Shown piece after piece: positions 18,317 through 27,539 of a stretch of 64,000 nt of DNA. Position 1 is the stretch's first letter. Each line of letters opens with the position of its first letter. The translations under genes were made by a program, and so were the position numbers. Below the pieces are notes generated by a model that was given only the letters and a program-made list of their open reading frames with translations, was not told the origin of the DNA and made no database searches. This DNA comes from Streptomyces cellulosae (GTDB lineage Bacteria > Actinomycetota > Actinomycetes > Streptomycetales > Streptomycetaceae): NCBI RefSeq assembly GCF_000721105.1, contig NZ_JOEV01000004.1:124001-188000 (forward strand). Reading direction: 5' to 3'.

Positions 18317-19307
18317 GGAGAGCACGCACATCCCGCACGGCTCCCCGCCCGCCGCCACGCTGAAGGAGCTGATCGACGCCCACCTCCACATGCCGTTCGC
18401 GTTGCGCAGGAATCCCCATGAGTCGTCGGCGGTGGCCGCTGTCGACGAGTGGCTGTGCGCGCGGGGGCTGAGCCGGGAACCGGAGGTGCGGTCGATGCTC
18501 TGCTCCACCCGGCCGGCCGAGCTCGCGTCCTTCACCAGTCCGGGCGTGGACGCGGACATCCTCCAGATCGTGGCGAACCAGATCGCCTACCAGTTCGTCT
18601 TCGACGACCGGGCGGAGCAGGTCGGCCGGCGCCGGCCGGAGCGGTTGCTGCCCATGCTCTGCGAGAGCGTGGCGGTCCTGCGGGACGGTGAGCCGCCCGG
18701 CACGGTGCTCGGGGCGGCCCTGGCCGACCTTCACCGGCAGGTCCAGGAACGGTGCACACCGGCCCAGGCCGCGCGCTGGGCCTGGACGAGCAGTGAGTAC
18801 GTCCACGGGCTGCTGTACGAATCGGTGGCGCAGAACGGGTCCTTCCCACCGCGGACCGGGCTGTGCACCGCCATTCGGTCACTGACCGCCGGGGTGGAGC
18901 CCTTCTACCCGTTGTACGAGGCCGCGCGGCGTGAGGAGGCCGACCCCGCGGAACTGCGCCATCCGGCCATGCGGCGACTGCGGCGACTGTCGGTCGACGC
19001 GGCGGTGTGGACGGCGGACCTGTTCTCCGCGGTGAAGGAACAACGCGCCGGGGGCATGATCAATCTGGCGCTGGCCCACCAGCGCGCACAGGGCTGCCCC
19101 CTGCCCGTCGCCGTCACCCTGACCATCGGGCAGATCAACACCGCCGTCAGGGAGTTCGAGGAGCTCCGCGCCCGCGTGGAACCGGAGCTGAGTCCCGCGG
19201 GCCTCGACTGTGTGGAGGGCATGGCGGGCTGGATCGGGGGGTGTTACCACTGGTCCCGCACCGTACCGCGCTACGCCGACACGGCGACGGTGTCCGCGGT
19301 GCCGTGA
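18300..19307 (+). CDS. Class I terpene cyclase with altered NSE motif
   Basis: This 335-residue bacterial-type terpene synthase has the aspartate-rich motif at D102-D103-R-A-E106 and R193, exactly 46 residues before the NSE position (the diphosphate-sensing Arg). The NSE triad block reads ADLFSAVKE (239-247): Ser243 and Glu247 are present, but the first Asn is Ala239. The RTVPRY element (Arg-Tyr pair) is present near the C-terminus. The GTG at 18300 follows AGGTGG. An alternative GTG is at 18291. The product is unknown. Sesquiterpene or monoterpene-like products are typical for this size. The Asn-to-Ala change removes one magnesium ligand, so activity may be weakened, altered or metal-compensated. 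See findings. Confidence 0.85.
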   Translation: MPTTHEESTHIPHGSPPAATLKELIDAHLHMPFALRRNPHESSAVAAVDEWLCARGLSREPEVRSMLCSTRPAELASFTSPGVDADILQIVANQIAYQFVFDDRAEQVGRRRPERLLPMLCESVAVLRDGEPPGTVLGAALADLHRQVQERCTPAQAARWAWTSSEYVHGLLYESVAQNGSFPPRTGLCTAIRSLTAGVEPFYPLYEAARREEADPAELRHPAMRRLRRLSVDAAVWTADLFSAVKEQRAGGMINLALAHQRAQGCPLPVAVTLTIGQINTAVREFEELRARVEPELSPAGLDCVEGMAGWIGGCYHWSRTVPRYADTATVSAVP

Positions 19308-19497
19308 GGTGGTCCGCCGCCCAGGCGAAGGACGCGTATCCAGATGGCCGTACCCGCACGGCGGACGCCCCACGCCGAGGCCGGGGGCGATTCACTCGTC
19401 CTTGCCGTACCCGTTCGGGAATTCGTCCGTGGCGCACCGTGGGGGCATACGCTCGCGTTGCCTCCCGGTGGCCGAACGACAGGAAGCGGTAGGGCAG

Positions 19498-22428
19498 ATG
19501 GCGCATGGGTCACGGCAATCGATCGGCCACTCGGGACAGTTGCTCGAGCGCCACCGGGAACTCGGCGCGCTCGACGCGGCCCTGTCGGACCTGGGGGCCG
19601 TCGCCCGCGGCGGCCCCGTCGCCCGGCACGGCGGGCTGCTCGCCTTCACGGGGCCCGCGGGGCTCGGCAAGACGGCCCTGATGACACAGGCCCGCGTCCG
19701 CGCCCTCGCCGAGGGGTTCCGGGTGCTGTCGGGCAGGGGCGGCGAGGCAGACCAGGAGCTGGCGTTCCATGTGGTCCGCCGGCTCGTCCAGCCCGCGCTG
19801 GCAACGATGGACGAGACCGAGTGCCGGGCCTTTCTGGGCAGTTGGTACGCCACCGTCGCCACCGCGCTGGGTCTGGAGGCGGTGGACACCGACCAGGTGC
19901 CGGACCCCACCGCCGTACGCGACGGTCTCGACTGGGTCATGACCCGCCTGACGCTGATGAGGAGGACGCCCGTCGTGCTGCTCCTGGACGACCTGCACTG
20001 GGCCGACGCCGAGTCCCTCCGCTGGCTCGCCTCCTTCGCGCCCCGGGCCGCGGACCTGCCGCTGCTGATCGTCGTCGCCTACCGGCCCGACGAACTCCCG
20101 CCCGAGGCGGCTCCCCTCCGTGCCCTCGTCGACGGCCACGGCGGCCGCCCGCACGCACTCGCGCCGCTCACCGCGGCGAGCGTGGCACGGATCGTGCGGG
20201 AGCAGGTGGGGGAGGCCGCCGAGGACGGGTTCTGCGACGAATGCTGGACGGTCACCGGCGGCAGCCCGTTCGAGACCGTCGAACTCGCCATCAGGCTCGG
20301 CCGGCGCAACCTGAGGGGCACCCGTGCGGAACTGCCCGCGATGCGCGAGCTCGCCGCCGCCGTGAAGGGCCCGGGACTCGTCGAGCGCCTCCAGCGGCTC
20401 GGCACCGGCACCGTCCGCTTCGCGCACGCGGGCGCCGTCCTGGGCGCACCGTTCTCGCCGGACCTCGCCGCCACCATCGCGGTGATCGGCCGTGAGGAGG
20501 CCGCCGAGGCGACCGAGAGGCTGCGCGCCGCCCGTGTCCTGGCCGACGATCCGGGGCCGGGGGGCGGTCTCGGTTTTGTCCACCCGTTGATCGCCACGAC
20601 GATCTACCGGTCCATTCCGTCGGCCCTGCGGGTCGGCATGCACAACGCGGCCGCCGAAGCCCTCCGGGCGTCGGGGTACGGTTCCCCGGAGGCTGCCCGG
20701 CATCTGCTGGAGGTGCCCTGCGACGGAAACCCCGAAGCGGTCGCCTGCCTGAGGGAGGCCGCCCACGAGTCCCTGCACGCCGGCGCCCCGGAAGCCGCCC
20801 GCCGCCTGCTGACCCGCGCGCTGCAGGAGCCGCCCCCGCCTCAGGAGCGGGCCGCCCTGCTGCACGAACTCGCGGGCTCGACCTTCCTCATCGATCCCAC
20901 GGCGACCGTGACCCACCTCCGCGCGGCACTGGCGGAGCCCGACATCGACCCCGGGCTGCGGGCCTCCATCGTGTACCGGCTCACGCAGGCGCTCGCGCAC
21001 ACCGACCGGATCGCCGAGGCCGCGACCGTGGCCGCCGACGAGGCCCGCAAGGCCACCAACGCGCGGGTACGGCTGCGGATGCGGGCCGATCACTTCGTCT
21101 GGAGCATGTGCCGCACCGACGAGCCCGACCCGTCCGCCCGCTCCCGCACACTGACCCGGCTGGCGGCGCGACTGTCCGCTCGGGGGCGTCCGGACGGCCG
21201 CGGGCTGGAGGAGCGCTGCATCCTGGGCCTGCGCGCCTGGGACGCCCTGTTGCGCGGCGAGCCACGCCGGACGGTCCTCGACCACGCGGAGGACGCCCTG
21301 CGCGGCGGGATGAGCTGGACCGACGAGAACCGCGGTTTCGAGGTGCCCGTCTCGGTGGCCCTCACGTTCATGTACTGCGACCGGCCGCGCCGGGCCGAAG
21401 AGCTGTTCACCAAGGGCATGGCCGAGTGCGGGGCCAAGGGCTGGCGCGGCTCCCATCTGGCCGTCGGCCAGACCCTCTTCGCCTACATCCGCTACCGGCG
21501 GGGCTGTCTGCCCGAGGCGGAGACCTGGGTGCGCGAGGGCCTGCGCACCGCCGAGCGGGTCGAAGGGGCGCTGCCCGCCCAGTGGTTCGCCCTCGGCATC
21601 CTCATCCAGACCCTGCTGGCCCGCGGGCGCACCGGTGACGCACGCCGGCTCGCCGACCGGTACCGCTACGGCGCGAGCGTCCCGAACGCCGTCATCTACC
21701 CCGACCCGCGCACCGTGTACGCCGAGTTGCTGCTGGCGGAGGGCCGCCACGCCGAGGCGGAGCGCCTGTTGACGGAGGTCGGCGAGTGGCTGGACGGACG
21801 GGACTGGCGCAACCCCGCCTGGTGCCCCTGGCGGCTGCGGCTGGCGTCCGCGCTGGCCCGCTCGGCACCGGACCGGGCCGTCCGGTACGCCCAGGACGCC
21901 GTCGAGCGCGCCCGCGACTTCGGCGCCGCGTCGGCGATCGGACAGGCGCTGCACACACTGGCGGAGGTGACCGGCGGACAGCCGGCCCTCGACCTGCACG
22001 CGGCGGCCGTGGAGCAGCTCGAACGCTCCCCCGCGGCATACGACCTCGCCCGCGCGCTGGTCGGCCAGGGTGCCTCGCTGGCCCGCGGCGGCCGGCTCCA
22101 CGAGGCCGCGGACCGGCTCTACCAGGGCCTGGAAGGCGCCGTCCACTGCGGGGCCGAGGCGCTGGCCGCGCGGGCCCGGGCGGAACTGTCCGCCGCCGGC
22201 CTGAGGCCGCTGCCGCTGCGGTACGCGCAGACGGACACCCTCACGGCCCCCGAACGCCGGGCGGCCGAGATGACGGCCCGGGGCCACCCGGCAGCCGTGG
22301 TCGCGAAGGACCTTGGCCTCACGGAGCAGGGCGTGCGCCAGCTGCTCTCCGCCGTCTACCGCAAGGTCGGCACCGATCCCGCGGGCCTCGCCGAGGCCCT
22401 GCGGAGCTTTCCCCGGCCCCACTCGTGA
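19498..22428 (+). CDS. LAL-type (large ATP-binding LuxR) transcriptional regulator
   Basis: This protein of about 976 residues has an N-terminal AAA/NTPase domain with Walker [11 protein letters not shown] (near residue 50), Walker [16 protein letters not shown], a long helical TPR-like middle region, and a C-terminal LuxR-type helix-turn-helix ([20 protein letters not shown], then [17 protein letters not shown]). The layout is that of LAL regulators that activate secondary metabolism or sugar use in actinomycetes. The ATG at 19498 is chosen. A GTG at 19468 is possible. It lies between the P450/cyclase pair and the methyltransferase-NUDIX gene, both on the same strand, so it is a candidate pathway activator. 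Confidence 0.9.
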   Translation: MAHGSRQSIGHSGQLLERHRELGALDAALSDLGAVARGGPVARHGGLLAFTGPAGLGKTALMTQARVRALAEGFRVLSGRGGEADQELAFHVVRRLVQPALATMDETECRAFLGSWYATVATALGLEAVDTDQVPDPTAVRDGLDWVMTRLTLMRRTPVVLLLDDLHWADAESLRWLASFAPRAADLPLLIVVAYRPDELPPEAAPLRALVDGHGGRPHALAPLTAASVARIVREQVGEAAEDGFCDECWTVTGGSPFETVELAIRLGRRNLRGTRAELPAMRELAAAVKGPGLVERLQRLGTGTVRFAHAGAVLGAPFSPDLAATIAVIGREEAAEATERLRAARVLADDPGPGGGLGFVHPLIATTIYRSIPSALRVGMHNAAAEALRASGYGSPEAARHLLEVPCDGNPEAVACLREAAHESLHAGAPEAARRLLTRALQEPPPPQERAALLHELAGSTFLIDPTATVTHLRAALAEPDIDPGLRASIVYRLTQALAHTDRIAEAATVAADEARKATNARVRLRMRADHFVWSMCRTDEPDPSARSRTLTRLAARLSARGRPDGRGLEERCILGLRAWDALLRGEPRRTVLDHAEDALRGGMSWTDENRGFEVPVSVALTFMYCDRPRRAEELFTKGMAECGAKGWRGSHLAVGQTLFAYIRYRRGCLPEAETWVREGLRTAERVEGALPAQWFALGILIQTLLARGRTGDARRLADRYRYGASVPNAVIYPDPRTVYAELLLAEGRHAEAERLLTEVGEWLDGRDWRNPAWCPWRLRLASALARSAPDRAVRYAQDAVERARDFGAASAIGQALHTLAEVTGGQPALDLHAAAVEQLERSPAAYDLARALVGQGASLARGGRLHEAADRLYQGLEGAVHCGAEALAARARAELSAAGLRPLPLRYAQTDTLTAPERRAAEMTARGHPAAVVAKDLGLTEQGVRQLLSAVYRKVGTDPAGLAEALRSFPRPHS

Positions 22429-22439
22429 AAGGAGACACC

Positions 22440-23594
22440 GTGCAGCCGCCGGAGTCGGTCAACGCCGAGGCATGGCACACGTACGGCACCCACCACCTCA
22501 CCCGCGGCACGGTCCTGCCCCAGGTGCGGCGGTTCGACTGGGGCATGGACGCCGGACCCGGCGCCGAAGTGCTCGGCGACCTGTCCGGGCGACGGGTGCT
22601 GGACCTCGGGTGCGGCACGGGCCGGCTCGCCGCGCATCTCGTCCGCGCGTACGGCGCCTCGGTGGACGCGGTCGACTCCTCGCCCAGCCAGTTCGAGCGG
22701 GCCCGCGCCGAGTACGGCTCGCTGCCCGGACTGCGCCTGGTGCGGGCCGACGCGGTGGAGTACCTGCGCTCGGCGGAGCCGTACGACGTGGTCTACTCCG
22801 TCAACGCCGTGCCGTACATCGATCCCCGCCGGCTGCTGCCCGCCCTCGCCTCCGCGCTCCGGCCCGGCGGGACGCTGTGCTTCAGCGTGCTGCACACGAA
22901 CTCCGACGGCGACGGTCCCTCGTCCGTCGTCGCCTCCCGGCCCGAGATCCTGCGGCTGGCCGGTGGCGGTGGCGACGTCGGCGTCCGGATGTGGGTGCTC
23001 ACGCCGGACCTGTGGACCGACCTGCTCGCCGAGCACGGCCTGCGCGTCGAGCACGTCGACGTCCTCGACGCCCCGGAGGAGGACAACCACGCCTCCTACC
23101 GGATCTTCCGGGCGACCCGGCCGGTCCGGGCATCCTCCCGTCCGCGCTCGAGCCGACCGCCGGTCCCGCACGCGGCCCTCGGTGTCGGCGCCATCCTGTA
23201 CGGCCCGCGCGGTCTGCTCCTGGGCCGGCACCACCGGGGCACCTGGGAGCTGCCCGGCGGCACGGTGGAACCCGGCGAGTCGCTCCAGGAGACGGTCGTG
23301 CGCGAACTCGCCGAGGAGACCGGGATCGACGCGAGCCCCGCCGACGTACGGCTCCTGGGCACGCTCCTCGACCACGTCGACGGCGTCGTACGGGTGACCG
23401 TGCCCGCCCGGGTCACGGCGTGGCGCGGGGAGCCGGCCGACCAGCCCGGCGAAAAGGTCGGCGACTGGCGCTGGTTCGCGCTCGACCGGCTGCCGCAGAA
23501 CCTGTTCGTGTGCAGCGCGCAGGGTCTGACCGCGTGGCGTCCGGACCTGCCCGTGGACCACACGCCGGCCCACTTCACCCCGTACTCTCCCTGA
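22440..23594 (+). CDS. Bifunctional SAM methyltransferase / NUDIX hydrolase fusion
   Basis: This is a 384-residue fusion. Residues 1-225 are a class I SAM-dependent methyltransferase (motif [10 protein letters not shown] at 53-61, then [14 protein letters not shown], and [14 protein letters not shown]). A short basic linker at about 226-243 follows. Residues 244-384 form a NUDIX domain with a perfect box, G274-x5-E280-x7-R288-E289-x-x-E292-E293-x-G295. GTG at 22440 is preceded by AAAGGAGA. It begins 11 bp after the LAL gene, so co-expression is likely. The substrates are unknown. The joining of methylation and nucleotide-diphosphate hydrolysis suggests action on a modified nucleotide or nucleotide-linked metabolite. 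Confidence 0.88.
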   Translation: MQPPESVNAEAWHTYGTHHLTRGTVLPQVRRFDWGMDAGPGAEVLGDLSGRRVLDLGCGTGRLAAHLVRAYGASVDAVDSSPSQFERARAEYGSLPGLRLVRADAVEYLRSAEPYDVVYSVNAVPYIDPRRLLPALASALRPGGTLCFSVLHTNSDGDGPSSVVASRPEILRLAGGGGDVGVRMWVLTPDLWTDLLAEHGLRVEHVDVLDAPEEDNHASYRIFRATRPVRASSRPRSSRPPVPHAALGVGAILYGPRGLLLGRHHRGTWELPGGTVEPGESLQETVVRELAEETGIDASPADVRLLGTLLDHVDGVVRVTVPARVTAWRGEPADQPGEKVGDWRWFALDRLPQNLFVCSAQGLTAWRPDLPVDHTPAHFTPYSP

Positions 23595-23648
23595 ACGTCC
23601 GCGGCCGCAGGTCTGCCATGCCGTCTCCGTGCGGCCCACGGGCCGCTG

Positions 23649-23815
23649 ATGTCCCACCGGTCCGGCGGCCGCTGCGACGACGGCGCCCACCTCGCCGACC
23701 TGGTCGTCGACGTCGTCGAGGGCCGGGGCAGCGGATTCTCGCCGGAGACGCCCGAGGGGGTGCGTTTCCTCACCCGTTCGCGGGGCGTCGGCGCCTGGAC
23801 ATCGCGCCGGTCACG
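23649..23815 (+). other. Possible coding remnant or short unrecognised reading frame
   Basis: From the ATG at 23649 to about 23790 nearly every codon ends in G or C, as in true genes of this window, giving DGAHLADLVVDVVEG and later TPEGVRFLTRS. After about 23795 this bias disappears in that frame. No ribosome site and no family are recognised. It may be a degraded or frameshifted gene piece left between the fusion gene and the phosphodiester glycosidase. The call is uncertain. Confidence 0.3.
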
Positions 23816-23874
23816 GTCGTCTGGTGCACTTCCCCTGAGTCCTGCAACAGTTGACGAGACATCAGGGGGGAACT

Positions 23875-25113
23875 GTGACGCGTCGTCAAAGACGGTTCGC
23901 GGCGGGCGGCACCGTACTGACCTTGCTCGCGGCACTCGGCACGCTGGCCGGCGCGGCCCTGGTGGGGGCGGCACCGGCCGGCGCCGTACCGGAGCGGACC
24001 GCGCTCGCTCCGGGCGTGGCGTACGAGGAGTTCGACCTCCCGGCGGCGGGCGGGGTGGCCCACGCCCACGTGCTGAGCGTCGACCTGCGTGATCCGCGGG
24101 TCCGTCTCGATCTGCTGTACCCGGGGGCGGTGGCCGCGCGCTCCCCCGTCTCCCGGATGGCCGACGCGGCCGGGGCCGTGGCGGGTGTCAACGGCGACTT
24201 CTTCAACATCACCGAGACCCAGCACCCGGGCGTCGAGGCCACCGGGGCGACCGTGGGCCCGGCGATCGTGAAGGGCCACGTGCTCAAGGCGGCGGTGCCG
24301 ACCGGCCAGCGCTTCGGTCCCGCGCTGCCGCCGGGCACCGGCACCGAGGACGTGATCGGCGTGGGCGTGGACCGGCGGGCTCAGCTGGACGCCCTCGCCC
24401 TCGACGGCTCGGTCCGGACGCCCGAGGGCCGGCTGCCGCTCGGCGGGCTGAACCAGTACGCGCTGCCGGAGGGCTCCATCGGCGCGTTCACCTCCGACTG
24501 GGGAAGCGTCTCCCGGGTGCGCGCCACCTGCGGCACGGACAACGACCGGGCCGCTGGGTGCAGCACGGACACCTACGAGGTGACGGTCCGTCATCGCCGG
24601 GTCGTGGCGATGTCCGACACCCCCGGCGGCGGACCCATCGCGGCGGGAACGACCGTGCTGGTGGGCCGCGAGGCTGGCGCGCGGCAGCTGCGGAAGTTCT
24701 TCGCGGGCGAGCCGGTGACAGTGCGCCACCGTCTGGTGGGGTCCACGACCCGGGTCCCGTACCGCTTCGCGCTCGGCGGTTACCCGCTCCTCAGGGGCGG
24801 ACGGCCTCTGCCCGGTCTCGACGACCGGACATCGGCCGTGCGCACCGCCGTGGGTGTCGCGGACGGCGGACGGCGTCTGCTGCTGCTCGCGCTGGACGGA
24901 GCACCCGAGTACCGCACCGGTCTGACCATCGCCGAAGTGGCGGACGCGATGCGCAGGTTGGGTTCGGTGGACGCCTTCAGTCTGGACGGCGGCGGCTCGA
25001 CGACCCTGGTCGCCCGGGAGCCGGGCGCGAGTGCCGTCACCGTCCGCAACCATCCCTCCGGCGGTGCGGAACGCCCCGTCCCGAACGGCATCGGCATCTT
25101 CACGACCCCGTGA
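23875..25113 (+). CDS. Secreted phosphodiester glycosidase family protein (NAGPA-like)
   Basis: This 412-residue exported protein starts with GTG after AGGGGGGAA. Residues 1-40 form a signal peptide: basic start, hydrophobic core GTVLTLLAALGTLAGAALVG, cleavage near AGA. The mature part has GVNGDFFNI, the signature of the phosphodiester glycosidase family (NAGPA domain), and later VDAFSLDGGGSTTLVAREPG, the second conserved block. The animal relative removes N-acetylglucosamine from phosphodiester-linked sugars. In bacteria, members act on cell-wall or exopolymer phosphodiesters. It is likely secreted and acts outside the membrane. It is an independent unit, with no clear operon partner. Confidence 0.85.
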   Translation: MTRRQRRFAAGGTVLTLLAALGTLAGAALVGAAPAGAVPERTALAPGVAYEEFDLPAAGGVAHAHVLSVDLRDPRVRLDLLYPGAVAARSPVSRMADAAGAVAGVNGDFFNITETQHPGVEATGATVGPAIVKGHVLKAAVPTGQRFGPALPPGTGTEDVIGVGVDRRAQLDALALDGSVRTPEGRLPLGGLNQYALPEGSIGAFTSDWGSVSRVRATCGTDNDRAAGCSTDTYEVTVRHRRVVAMSDTPGGGPIAAGTTVLVGREAGARQLRKFFAGEPVTVRHRLVGSTTRVPYRFALGGYPLLRGGRPLPGLDDRTSAVRTAVGVADGGRRLLLLALDGAPEYRTGLTIAEVADAMRRLGSVDAFSLDGGGSTTLVAREPGASAVTVRNHPSGGAERPVPNGIGIFTTP

Positions 25114-25116
25114 CGC

Positions 25117-25311
25117 TCACGGCCTGAGGGTGTCGAGGATGCCCGCCGTCGCCGTCAGGCCACTGTTGATGCTGGGCGCGATGTTGGTGCCGGCCAGGCA
25201 GAAGCCCAGCAGCAGGCACACCAGCGCGTGGGAGAGCTTCAGTCCGCCACTGCGCACGAAGATCACCGCCAGGATCGCCAGCAGCAGCACCACAGAGATC
25301 GAAATCGCCAT
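25117..25311 (-). CDS. Small conserved membrane protein
   Basis: This 64-residue protein starts MAISISVVLLLAILAVIFVR, a transmembrane helix, followed by GGLKLSHALVCLLLGFCLAG, a second hydrophobic segment. The SGGLKLSHALVC core is a pattern I recall from widespread streptomycete small membrane proteins of unknown role. It ends 3 bp from the phosphodiester glycosidase stop (convergent). The ATG at 25311 is preferred over an upstream ATG, which adds only a basic 9-residue stretch. Confidence 0.7.
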   Translation of the reverse strand: MAISISVVLLLAILAVIFVRSGGLKLSHALVCLLLGFCLAGTNIAPSINSGLTATAGILDTLRP

Positions 25312-25428
25312 CGTCAGCCTCCTCCGCCACGCCGCCATGTCCGGTTCACGGCGTTCGGCCGCAAGTGTGGCGTAGCGGAGGGTTCGTCCGGGCGGCTGAC
25401 CTGTCCTCCGAACGTGTGGTGTCCGCGG

Positions 25429-26286
25429 CTACCGGTGGGCGTCCAGGAACACCTCCAGTCCGGCCAGGTCGTCGGTGTTGAGATGGTCGACACCGGCGGC
25501 GAGCAGTTCGGCCCACAGCGCGTCCCGGGCGGGGCCCGCCACGTCCGGGGTGGCCCAGAACCGCACCTTCTGCCCGCGGGAGTGCGCGGCCTCGACGATG
25601 CCCCGCAGTTTCTGCCGCTCGGCGTCCGGGAAGGCGCCGACGCCCGCCCAGGTGAAGTTCAGCGTCCAGTTGTCGCTGATCAGCGGGACGAAGGAGGCGG
25701 GCGCCGGGGTACCGAGATCGGCGAGCCGGCCGTCGTAGAAGGCCCGTCGGACGGTCTGGGCCTCCATGGGGGTACGGGCCGCGCGGTCGCCGGAGATGAC
25801 GGCGGTGACCGGGCCGGGCAGCACGCGTCCGTGTGCGTACGTCGTGAACAGGCGCTTGTGTCGCCGCAGGTGGCGGTCGAGTTCGAGGTAGGTGGACGAG
25901 CCCTCGGTCTTGATGTCGATCAGCAGCTGCAACGGCTTGCGGTACCCCCGGTACACCGAGCCGTGGTGGGCGCGGACACGGGCGGCCAGCGGGTCGAGGT
26001 AGAGGGATTCGAGGGTGCGGGCCGGGTCGAGATCCACCGGGTCGTGGGCGACCAGGAGCTGGTCGCCGACCAGGTAGATGTCGGCCTCGACGCTGCCGAA
26101 GCGGTGGTCGAGGGCGTCGAGGAGGGGGCGCGGATGCTCGTAGTCGTTGTGCGCGTGGGCACGCCACAACGGCCGCGGGCGGTGCTTCCGCTCACCCGCG
26201 AGCGCGTCGGCGGCGGGCAGGGCGACCGTGCCCGCGAAGGCGGCACCGAGGGTCGTGAGGGCTCTGCGGCGGGTGGTGAGGGCCAT
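25429..26286 (-). CDS. Secreted GDPD/Aim6-like phosphodiesterase
   Basis: This 285-residue exported protein has a twin-arginine-like signal (TTRRRALTTLGAAFAGTVAL, Ala-Leu-Ala cleavage near residue 30). The mature part starts with WRAHAHNDYEHPRPLLDALD. The HAHNDY motif marks the Aim6/GDPD-like branch of the PI-PLC-like TIM-barrel phosphodiesterases. VEADIYLVGDQLLVAHDP follows, with the metal-binding Glu/Asp and second catalytic His. The C-terminal VDHLNTDDLAGL fits the last strand. The likely role is hydrolysis of glycerophosphodiesters or related lipids outside the cell. ATG at 26286 is preceded by AGGGAGG. Confidence 0.85.
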   Translation of the reverse strand: MALTTRRRALTTLGAAFAGTVALPAADALAGERKHRPRPLWRAHAHNDYEHPRPLLDALDHRFGSVEADIYLVGDQLLVAHDPVDLDPARTLESLYLDPLAARVRAHHGSVYRGYRKPLQLLIDIKTEGSSTYLELDRHLRRHKRLFTTYAHGRVLPGPVTAVISGDRAARTPMEAQTVRRAFYDGRLADLGTPAPASFVPLISDNWTLNFTWAGVGAFPDAERQKLRGIVEAAHSRGQKVRFWATPDVAGPARDALWAELLAAGVDHLNTDDLAGLEVFLDAHR

Positions 26287-26419
26287 GCTCTGCCTCCCTG
26301 GTAGGCCGTACCTGGATGGCTGCGAGTATGCGATCCGTACGGCCTCAAGGTGCAGGGCCGGAACAGGAGTTGGCCGGACTGCCGCTGTCCGTTCACCTCC
26401 TGCGTGCGGGGTACACGAA

Positions 26420-26447
26420 AAAGCCCGCCCCAGGTCGGGCGGGCTTT
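26420..26447 (-). terminator. Intrinsic terminator of the acyl-CoA dehydrogenase operon
   Basis: A perfect 11-bp stem (AAAGCCCGCCC with GGGCGGGCTTT) and a 6-nt loop is followed on the minus strand by a run of five T, starting 12 bp after the stop of the 26460-27539 gene. It is a textbook rho-independent terminator and also insulates the downstream GDPD gene. Confidence 0.9.
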
Positions 26448-26459
26448 CCCGGGTGAACG

Positions 26460-27539
26460 TCAGGGAGCTGGGAGGTCGACCAGTTCGGCCACCGCGTCCC
26501 GGTGGGCGCCGGCCGTGCCGTAGGCGATCGAGTCGGCCTTCGCCCGCTTCAGGTTCAGGTGGACCGGGTGCTCCCACGTCATGCCGATGCCGCCGTGCAA
26601 CTGCACGGCCTCCTCGGCGACGCGGACGGCGACGGGCGCCGCGTAGGCCTGCGCGACCGCGACCGCCACGTCGACGTCCTCGCCGGTCGCGAGCGCGTCC
26701 GCCGCGCCCCGGGCGGCCGCCCGCAGGTTGACGACCTCCAGCCACAGCCGGGCGAGCCGGTGCTTGAGCGCCTGGAAGCCGCCGACGGGCCGGTTGAACT
26801 GCCTGCGCTCCTTGAGATAGCGGACCGTCTCGGTCAACGCCCATTCGGCGAGGCCGAGTTGCTCCGAGGCGAGCAGTCCCGCTCCGGCGCGCAGCGCCCG
26901 TCGTACGGCGGGTTCGGCGTCGCCGACGCGGCGCCCGTCGGCCCCGTCGAGGGTGACGGTCGCGAGCGGCCGGGTCAGGTCCAGCGGCACCTGTGGGGTG
27001 ACGGTCACGGCGTCCGCGCCGACGGCGTACAGCCCGCCGTCCTCGGCCGGAACGAGCAGGACGTCGGCGACCGCGGCGTCCGCGATCCCGGTCACCTCCC
27101 CGTGCAGCGCGCCGTTCTCCCGTCGTACGGCCGGGAAGGAGGCGCCGGGAGCCAGGTGCAGTCCGACCGCGAGGACGGCGATGGTCCGGCCGGTCGCCAG
27201 CTGGGCGAGCAGGTCGCCGGCCCCGCACTCCAGGAGCGCCTCGGTGGCGACGACTGCGCTCGTCAGATAGGGCACGGGCGCGACGGAACGACCCAACTCC
27301 TCCAGGATGACGGCGACTTCGCGGTGGGTGGCGCCCTGGCCGCCGTGCGCCTCGGGCACCAGCAGCCCGGCGAGACCCATGCCGTCGGTGAGCGCCTTCC
27401 ACGTCTCACGGTCGTGGGGCGTGTCCGACTCGGTCCGGGCGATCACACCCGCCGGCTCGCAGTGGTCGCCGAGCAGGTCGCGGACGGCGGCGCGGAGGGC
27501 CTCTTCCTCCTCGGAGTAGAGAAGATCGGGCTGCGTCAT
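26460..27539 (-). CDS. Acyl-CoA dehydrogenase, small subunit-like
   Basis: This 359-residue acyl-CoA dehydrogenase has the three-domain flavoprotein fold: helical N-terminal domain with GLAGLLVPEAHGG, a shortened middle beta domain (about 120-200), and a C-terminal helical domain with the family block QLHGGIGMTWEHP, whose Glu is in the position of a catalytic base. It is shorter than normal (about 380-400 residues). It overlaps the stop of the neighbouring 405-residue dehydrogenase gene by ATGA. In actinobacteria such pairs often form alpha2-beta2 enzymes (FadE28/FadE29 type), so a heteromeric enzyme is plausible here. Confidence 0.87.
   Translation of the reverse strand: MTQPDLLYSEEEEALRAAVRDLLGDHCEPAGVIARTESDTPHDRETWKALTDGMGLAGLLVPEAHGGQGATHREVAVILEELGRSVAPVPYLTSAVVATEALLECGAGDLLAQLATGRTIAVLAVGLHLAPGASFPAVRRENGALHGEVTGIADAAVADVLLVPAEDGGLYAVGADAVTVTPQVPLDLTRPLATVTLDGADGRRVGDAEPAVRRALRAGAGLLASEQLGLAEWALTETVRYLKERRQFNRPVGGFQALKHRLARLWLEVVNLRAAARGAADALATGEDVDVAVAVAQAYAAPVAVRVAEEAVQLHGGIGMTWEHPVHLNLKRAKADSIAYGTAGAHRDAVAELVDLPAP

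Noticed and set aside
19210..19497. Longer N-terminus of the LAL regulator
   Set aside because: It would overlap the terpene cyclase gene and lacks family sequence; ATG at 19498 is better placed.
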